Part shown: positions 14,898-19,463 of the stretch, piece after piece | Position numbering within the stretch: position 1 is the first letter of the stretch | Layout of the letters: every line of letters starts with the position of its first letter | NCBI GenBank assembly: GCA_017510875.1 | Contig: JAFWLX010000280.1 | Location: 1-19,463 of the forward strand | Source of the DNA: Atopobiaceae bacterium | Lineage (GTDB): Bacteria > Actinomycetota > Coriobacteriia > Coriobacteriales > Atopobiaceae | Direction of reading: 5' to 3' | Length of the DNA: 19,463 nt | Translations under genes and position numbers: made by a program | The notes under the pieces: generated by a model | Databases searched by the model: none | What the model saw: the letters and a program-made list of their open reading frames with translations, nothing else | Told to the model about the DNA's origin: nothing

Positions 14898-17800
14898 GCG
14901 ATCAGGTACGTGGAGAAGAGCCTGCTCTCACCGGAGAGGGTCGTGCCCGTTCCCTGGGCGACGGTCGTCGCCTTCCCACCGTGGAAGCCCAGCAGGTAGA
15001 AGGTGCGGCCCTCCCTGCGCAGGCCCTCCGGCACCTCGACGGAGAACCGGACCGGCGTGTCCGTCTCGTGTACGGCCACCTTGCCAAAGCCGGTCACCTG
15101 CTTCCAGAGCGAGAGGTCCAGCCACGTGCCGGGCGTGGCTCCCAGGGAGCTGGCTGCGGCCGCAAGGCCGCTCCTGTCGGCCGCGGGCACGTTGCCCTCG
15201 GCGAGGGCGGACGACTCCAGCCACACACGCGCGGCGGCTCCGTCCTTGACGGCAGCCTTCTCCTCCGCGGTGAGGACGGCATCGGCCACGGCGCCCATGT
15301 TGGAGGCGGAGGCCCTCGGGGCGCCCTCGTCGGTGACCACGTCGGTCTCGACGCTGCCGCTGCCGGCGGCCGTGATGGTCAGCTTTGCGCCGGTGAAGGA
15401 GACCTCGTAGTTCCTCCCCGCATCCAGCGTGCCCCGCACGATGTCGTAGGACCCGGCCGCCTCGCCCTCGGCGCGCGCGAGCGTGCCGGTGATGACGGAC
15501 GCGTCGTCCCACATCGCAAGGCCGCTGTACCCGTAGGTCAGCTGTGGGTCCTTCTCGCCGTACACCTTGGTCTTGGCGTCGGCGGTCACGGCCAGCGTCG
15601 CCTTGGTCACGGTCAGCTTGCCGGACACGTAGGTCACGGCGTAGTTGCCCTGGACGGCGTCGCCGACTGCGGTGATGGCGTACTCGCCCACGTCCTCACC
15701 TTTGGCGCGGGACAGGGCGCGGGTGATGAGCGACTCGCTCTCGCCCTCCACGAGGCCGGCGACCGTCGAGGTCAGCTCGGGGTCGTCCTGCCCGTACGTC
15801 TTGGACTTGACGTTGGCCGTGACGGTGACGGCCCTAGGCTCGACGGCCTGCCAGCCGTCGGTCACGTCGAAGGTGACCTTGTCGAAGTTGGGGTTGGCGT
15901 TCGCGAACTGGTCGGCGGAAAGGCCCATGGCCGCCTTGCCCACGTCGGTGCGCGACGCCTCGGCGGTACCGTCGAACGAGAAGTCCGCCTCCACGTCGTA
16001 GAGCTCGTCGCTCGCCGTGGCGACGTAGCCGCTCACGGCGTGCTCGGTGCCGTCGTAGGTAGCGGTACTGCTGTTGCCAACGATGGTGACGACGACCTCG
16101 CCTACCGGGACGATGGTCTGGTAGCCGTCGGTCACGTTGAAGGTGACGGTGGCAAAGTTCGCGTTGGTGTTGGCAAACTGCCCAGCGGCGAGGCCCATGC
16201 TCGTGGTGCCCTCCTCGGTGCGCCTGGCCTCGGCCGCGCCGGAGAATGTGAAGTCCTTCCCCACGTCGTAGAGCGCGGTGTCGGCGGAGGCGTCGTAGCC
16301 GCTCACGGAGTGCTCGGCGCCGTCGTAGGTCGCGGATGCGTGGTGGCCCGTAATGGTCACGGTCGCGTTGATCGGGGTCACCGTCAGCGTGCCCTCGGTC
16401 TTGGTGATGCTGTAGTTGTCGGCCTTGGTGCCCTCGTCGAGCGTGTAGGTGAAGGAGTTGGCACTCCCTCCCACATCGGTCTGCGCGCCGGTCACGTCGT
16501 AGCTGGCACCCTCGCCCTCGGCAAAGCCGTCGCCAGAGACGGCCACGCTGCCGTCGGCCAGCGGCGTGCCGTCGTAGGGCTTGCCCGCCGTGGCGCTGGT
16601 CAGGGTGATGCTACGCTTGCCGACCGTCGCGGTCACGCAGGCGGCCTCGCTGTCGTTGTGGTTCTCGTCACCAACGGCCTTGTACCAGACGTAGTAGGTT
16701 CCCGCGTTGGTAGCTGTAGGGATGGATGTGGTATATTGTTCAGTTGCTTCGGTTGCGGTGCCAAGGGCGTACTGCATCTCGCCGCCGGTCGGTGTGCCGG
16801 TCACGGTTACAAGCGGCTTCTCCGTGCCGTCATAGGTGCGGTTGTTCGCGGTGACGGTGGCAGCAACAGCATTCGCCTTGTTGATCGTCACGGTTACTTC
16901 TTTGGTCGCCTGTGTATAGGTGGCAGTTTCCGCTGCCGTTACAATGACAGTAGCTGTGCCGACCTTCTTGATCGTCAGCGCGCCGGTAGAAGCGTTCACG
17001 TCGATGTAATCTGCGCTACCTTCCTTGACCGCGTAGCTGATTGCGCCGTCACCGTTGGTCGTAGCAGAAACTTTCTTGTCCGTGTCACCGTAGGTGGCTG
17101 TCACGTCTGACGCGGTGATGGTCTGTGTCTGTTTGGCGCTGACCGTCACTTTCGCGCTGCCGGTGTATGTGGTGTAGTTATCCGCCTTCACCTGATAGTA
17201 GACGGTCTTTTCTCCAACTTCGGTCTGTGTCGGGCTGGCGTCAAGATTGTAGGTCCCAGCTTCCGTTCCATACTTCACGGTTGAGCCGGTGGCCGGGTCA
17301 GTAACATTCACGGTGATGCCGTGGGGCTGTCCGTCAATAGTTGCATTGACGTCCTCTGCGCTGACGGTCATGGCCTTGGTGTTCACCGTCACGTTCACAT
17401 CTTTGGTGGCCTGTGCGTAGGTATCGGTCTCCGCTGCGGTGACAGTGATGATTGCGCTGCCCGCCTTTACGATGGTGAGGTTGCCGGAGGCATCCACAGT
17501 CACGGCGTCGCCACTCTTGATTGCGTAGCTCAGCCCGCCGTCGCCGGTGGTGCTGGCATTGATCTTTACGCCCGTGTCTCCGTAAGTCGCAGTTACGTCA
17601 GACGCGGTAATAGTTTGTGTCTGCTTGGCGCTGACCGTCACTTTCGCACTGCCTGTGTAGGTGGTGTAATTGTCCGCCGTCACCTGATAGTAGACAGTCT
17701 TTTCTCCAACTTCAGTCTGGGTCGGGCTGACATCGAGGGTGTAGCTGCCTGCCTCTGTGCCGTACTTCACGGTTGCACCGGATGCGGGGTCGGTGACGGT

Positions 17801-18553
17801 CACGGTGATGCCGTGGGGCTGTCCGTCAACAGTCGCATTGACGTCCTCCGCGCTAACGGTCATGGCTTTGGTATTGACGGTCACGGTCACGTCCTTTGTG
17901 GCTTTCGCGTAAGTATCGGTCTCCGCCGCAGTAACGGTGATAACCGCGCTGCCCGCTTTGTTGATGGTGAGGTTGCCAGAGGCATCCACAGTAACGGCAT
18001 CGCCACTCTTGACTGCGTAGCTCAACGCGCCGTCGCCGTTAGTGCTGGCATTGATCTTTACGCCCGTGTCGCCGTAAGTCGCAGTCACGTCGGAGGCGGT
18101 GATGGTCTGGGTCTGCTTGGCCGGAGCAATTGTAAAGACTATCTTTAACTGTCCCATTCCCGCATCATAAATATCACCACTATACGATACGCTGGATGAT
18201 GCCTCTACTCCTTCTCCTGTCGTCCAGGTCTTTTTACTGGTGTTGCCCGACCAGCCTGTACCAGAGCACTCAACATACGCGGCAGTTACTTCAATCTTGG
18301 TAAATTTTCCGGAGGCAGTCGTAAACGTTCCGCCTTCCGCGAACAATAGATCCATAAAACTTGCATGTCCGGGAGCAAAAGTAATACCGTCTTTGGTGAA
18401 AGAATCATCCCAAGGATGTTCGGGAACTATGTCACTCGCATTCCATGTTACGGTGGTGTCCGCCGCATACGCCGTCAGGCTCATGCCGGGAAACAGCCCG
18501 AGAACCAATGCAAGGCTGAGAAACAGCCCTAATAATCTTTTCATCTTCTTCAT
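14684..18553 (-). CDS. LPXTG-anchored multidomain surface protein with Ig-like and MBG repeats
   Basis: A 1289-residue cell-wall protein. The ATG has GGAGG nine bases upstream. A signal peptide (1-31: MKKMKRLLGLFLSLALVLG, ending TAYA) is followed by a unique N-terminal domain (32-145). Next come two near-identical 164-residue units (146-309, 310-473), each an Ig-like part (QTITASDVTATYGDT, ITVTAAETDTYA) plus an MBG/YDG-like part (KAMTVSAEDVNA), and a partial third unit (474-558). Further YDG/MBG-type domains lie at 559-644, 645-728, 729-818, 819-907, 908-985 and 986-1064. A C-terminal domain (1065-1225), a Ser/Thr linker, the sortase signal LPRTG (1246-1250), a hydrophobic stretch and a basic tail end the protein. 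It is probably an adhesin or stalk; no enzymatic domain is seen. Residues 1-640 use low-GC codons, the rest high-GC. Confidence 0.92.
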   Translation of the reverse strand: MKKMKRLLGLFLSLALVLGLFPGMSLTAYAADTTVTWNASDIVPEHPWDDSFTKDGITFAPGHASFMDLLFAEGGTFTTASGKFTKIEVTAAYVECSGTGWSGNTSKKTWTTGEGVEASSSVSYSGDIYDAGMGQLKIVFTIAPAKQTQTITASDVTATYGDTGVKINASTNGDGALSYAVKSGDAVTVDASGNLTINKAGSAVITVTAAETDTYAKATKDVTVTVNTKAMTVSAEDVNATVDGQPHGITVTVTDPASGATVKYGTEAGSYTLDVSPTQTEVGEKTVYYQVTADNYTTYTGSAKVTVSAKQTQTITASDVTATYGDTGVKINASTTGDGGLSYAIKSGDAVTVDASGNLTIVKAGSAIITVTAAETDTYAQATKDVNVTVNTKAMTVSAEDVNATIDGQPHGITVNVTDPATGSTVKYGTEAGTYNLDASPTQTEVGEKTVYYQVKADNYTTYTGSAKVTVSAKQTQTITASDVTATYGDTDKKVSATTNGDGAISYAVKEGSADYIDVNASTGALTIKKVGTATVIVTAAETATYTQATKEVTVTINKANAVAATVTANNRTYDGTEKPLVTVTGTPTGGEMQYALGTATEATEQYTTSIPTATNAGTYYVWYKAVGDENHNDSEAACVTATVGKRSITLTSATAGKPYDGTPLADGSVAVSGDGFAEGEGASYDVTGAQTDVGGSANSFTYTLDEGTKADNYSITKTEGTLTVTPINATVTITGHHASATYDGAEHSVSGYDASADTALYDVGKDFTFSGAAEARRTEEGTTSMGLAAGQFANTNANFATVTFNVTDGYQTIVPVGEVVVTIVGNSSTATYDGTEHAVSGYVATASDELYDVEADFSFDGTAEASRTDVGKAAMGLSADQFANANPNFDKVTFDVTDGWQAVEPRAVTVTANVKSKTYGQDDPELTSTVAGLVEGESESLITRALSRAKGEDVGEYAITAVGDAVQGNYAVTYVSGKLTVTKATLAVTADAKTKVYGEKDPQLTYGYSGLAMWDDASVITGTLARAEGEAAGSYDIVRGTLDAGRNYEVSFTGAKLTITAAGSGSVETDVVTDEGAPRASASNMGAVADAVLTAEEKAAVKDGAAARVWLESSALAEGNVPAADRSGLAAAASSLGATPGTWLDLSLWKQVTGFGKVAVHETDTPVRFSVEVPEGLRREGRTFYLLGFHGGKATTVAQGTGTTLSGESRLFSTYLIAYKDAQAKSTSNTSTTTKGTSTAKASSLPRTGDPTSLSAIAAYALGGAASVASGAALRTRVRRRRGRHFSK
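17135..17626 (-). repeat. 492-base tandem repeat, unit 2
   Basis: Codes for residues 310-473 of the surface protein. It is in register with unit 1 (17627-18118): both are exactly 164 codons and begin KQTQTITASD. A third, partial and more diverged unit starts at 17134. Confidence 0.85.
17627..18118 (-). repeat. 492-base tandem repeat, unit 1
   Basis: Codes for residues 146-309 of the surface protein. Most differences from unit 2 are single substitutions such as Asn/Thr, Val/Ile and Ala/Thr; no length changes are seen. This is recent tandem duplication within the low-GC half of the gene. Confidence 0.85.
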
Positions 18554-18717
18554 AAGCAGCAACCTCCAAATAATCGTAGATGAACTATCGCACGGTCGGA
18601 GCGACAGCCTTTCTTTGCGTGCTTCTGCGCTTCGTTGCGTGTTCTCCTCCTTATTCGGGACGCACGCGGCGGCATGGCTCACATGGTTGCGTGTTGCCGT
18701 GCCGGGCAGCGCAGGTC

Positions 18718-19068
18718 CTAGAACGCCGCCGCCAGCTCCTCCTGCGTCCAGGGCTTCGGGAGGAAGCCGCCGACGGGGAGCCCGGCCAGCTCGCGGGCGA
18801 CCTCGTCCTCGCCGCAGACGGTGACGAAGACGACGCCGACGCGGGGGTTCAGCTCCCGCATCGCCTCCGCCAGCCGGATGCCGCCGAGCCGCTCCGGCCC
18901 GAGCTCCACCTCGGTCAGCAGCACGTCGCAACCTTCCGCCTCGGCGAACATCAGTGCGGGCTCGGCACGCCCGAAGCCGTGCAGTTCCGCCTCCGGCGCG
19001 ATCCGCGGGACCTGTTCCCGCATGGCGCTTCGCGCGAAGCCGTTCGTGTCGACGTGTATCACCTTCAC
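18718..19068 (-). CDS. Receiver-only response regulator with Asp-to-Glu change, probably truncated
   Basis: A 116-residue CheY-like receiver domain. The GTG start has GGGGGA close upstream; the frame continues further upstream but is unlike any protein. Visible: acidic Asp7 (VIHVDTN), the phospho-acceptor position as Glu53 in DVLLTEVEL, conserved Thr83 (VVFVTVCG) and Lys105 in GFLPKPW. The domain is complete to helix 5 (EELAAAF) and then meets TAG. The in-frame codons after the stop read DLRCP, like the linker I recall in receiver-SARP (BTAD) regulators of Coriobacteriia, before a second stop 12 codons later. So it may be the stub of a longer transcription factor, cut by a nonsense change and loss of the output part. 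Alternatively it is a stand-alone signalling protein; Glu may mimic the phosphorylated state. The surface-protein gene follows 164 bases downstream. Confidence 0.72.
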   Translation of the reverse strand: MKVIHVDTNGFARSAMREQVPRIAPEAELHGFGRAEPALMFAEAEGCDVLLTEVELGPERLGGIRLAEAMRELNPRVGVVFVTVCGEDEVARELAGLPVGGFLPKPWTQEELAAAF

Positions 19069-19238
19069 GACGTCCCCCAAAGCTCCGCCGCGCGGCGCGG
19101 GCGCATGGGTCCTGCGGCCCGAGCCGTCGCGCCTGACCCCGGCTTCGCGCCCCTTGGGGCCGTCGCGTGCGATTCCTTCCAGGCCTTCAAGGATGTGCGC
19201 CTCCTTCACGTGCAAGTCGAACGAGAAAACCGCAAGTC

Positions 19239-19264
19239 CCGGCGGGGCGCAGCGTCCCCGCCGG
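19239..19264. terminator. GC-rich hairpin upstream of the receiver gene
   Basis: CCGGCGGGG (19239-19247) and CCCCGCCGG (19256-19264) are perfectly complementary around an 8-base loop. On the minus strand GGTTTTCTC follows seven bases later, so it could end or attenuate transcription coming from the right edge. Confidence 0.4.
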
Positions 19265-19331
19265 TCTCGGCGGTCATCCATCGTCGAGGTACGCGACCTT
19301 CGCCATCGGGCCGGCAGGCGCGCACACGAAA

Positions 19332-19375
19332 GGGCGCGCCGGCCGCGGAGGCAATGCCCCGCAACGGGCGCGCCC
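19332..19375 (-). terminator. Long GC-rich hairpin with short T-tract on the minus strand
   Basis: GGGCGCGCC (19332-19340) and GGCGCGCCC (19367-19375) pair perfectly; inner GCGG and CCGC segments can extend the fold. On the minus strand TTTCGT follows the stem, a weak terminator tail. It may end a gene lying beyond the right edge, or be part of a structured leader of the receiver gene. Confidence 0.45.
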
Positions 19376-19463
19376 GTCGTCATAGGTTCTATGGGTTGCG
19401 TTGTTCTCCGGCCTGCGCCTGGTCGCGAAATCCGACCGGGCCGTCCTACGGAGCCTATGCCGA

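Larger units (their letters stand above)
19069..19463. other. Right-end region without a recognisable protein gene
   Basis: About 395 bases of very GC-rich sequence upstream of the receiver gene. It holds two strong hairpins (19239-19264 and 19332-19375), a short palindrome CATAG-GTT-CTATG (19381-19393) and, on the minus strand, a good AAGGAGG (complement of 19200-19206). That site is followed nine bases later by a TTG-started 41-codon frame (19190 to 19065) whose TGA overlaps the receiver GTG. No familiar protein or RNA family is recognised. Confidence 0.45.

Noticed and set aside
14615..17110. 831-codon plus-strand frame opposite the surface-protein gene
   Set aside because: Its Gly/Val/His/Arg-rich repetitive sequence is what GC-rich beta-domain code gives in reverse; the minus frame has signal peptide, domains and LPRTG.
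17135..18118. Regular repeats considered as a CRISPR array
   Set aside because: Units are 492 bases, in frame, directly adjacent without spacers and code for Ig-like domains.
18554..18931. Upstream extension of the surface-protein frame through the receiver gene
   Set aside because: It reads out of frame through the receiver domain as Arg/Ala/Gly-rich sequence; the ATG at 18553 has GGAGG and begins a signal peptide.

Overview
The window looks like a piece of a GC-rich actinobacterial chromosome, most likely from the Coriobacteriia (Atopobiaceae/Olsenella-like). This rests on style: high-GC codon use with strong AGGAGG-type ribosome sites and frequent GTG/TTG starts, a YhgE/Pip exporter with its ABC partner and TetR regulator, and a receiver protein resembling the receiver-SARP regulators I recall from that class. 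The placement is an inference; there is no rRNA or other phylogenetic marker here. I see no tRNA, rRNA, CRISPR array, transposase or phage gene.

Layout, left to right. (1) Positions 75-1534: a secreted protein with two bacterial SH3 domains and a GNAT acetyltransferase, separated by a long 30-bp-arm inverted repeat. (2) 1599-4981, minus strand: a family 3 glycoside hydrolase and, upstream of it, a sirtuin deacylase. The sirtuin is divergent from a plus-strand patatin-like lipase (5060-5998), with an imperfect palindrome between them. (3) 6085-9176, plus strand: exonuclease III, a double nested palindrome, a membrane-anchored alpha/beta hydrolase and a metallo-beta-lactamase-fold protein; these converge on a small peptide-deformylase homologue (minus). 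(4) 9680-14897: an export module with a promoter whose spacer is an exact palindrome, a very degenerate ABC-type ATPase, a 1066-residue YhgE/Pip membrane protein with two blocks of 14-residue repeats, and a TetR-family regulator that plausibly controls the module. (5) 14684-19463, minus strand: a 1289-residue LPXTG-anchored surface protein made of repeat domains, and upstream of it a receiver-only response regulator with Glu at the phospho-Asp position and a stop where an output domain might be expected to begin.

Most of the left and middle part is ordinary housekeeping and accessory metabolism. The right end is the unusual region. The surface-protein gene is compositionally mosaic (one 60-base line near its 5' end is 45% GC, one near its 3' end 78%). 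Its 5' half carries a near-identical 492-bp tandem repeat and reads like a low-GC gut Firmicutes gene. Its 3' end overlaps the read-through end of tetR in antisense by 214 bp, and its upstream neighbour looks truncated. Together these suggest that the surface-protein cassette was acquired or rearranged by recombination at this site.

Several catalytic signatures are altered: the ATPase motifs, the deformylase Gln, and the receiver Asp. The deformylase change appears to be a family trait rather than damage. The best candidates for something not yet described are the receiver/surface-protein locus, the YhgE module with its near-motifless ATPase, and the two structured intergenic palindromes.
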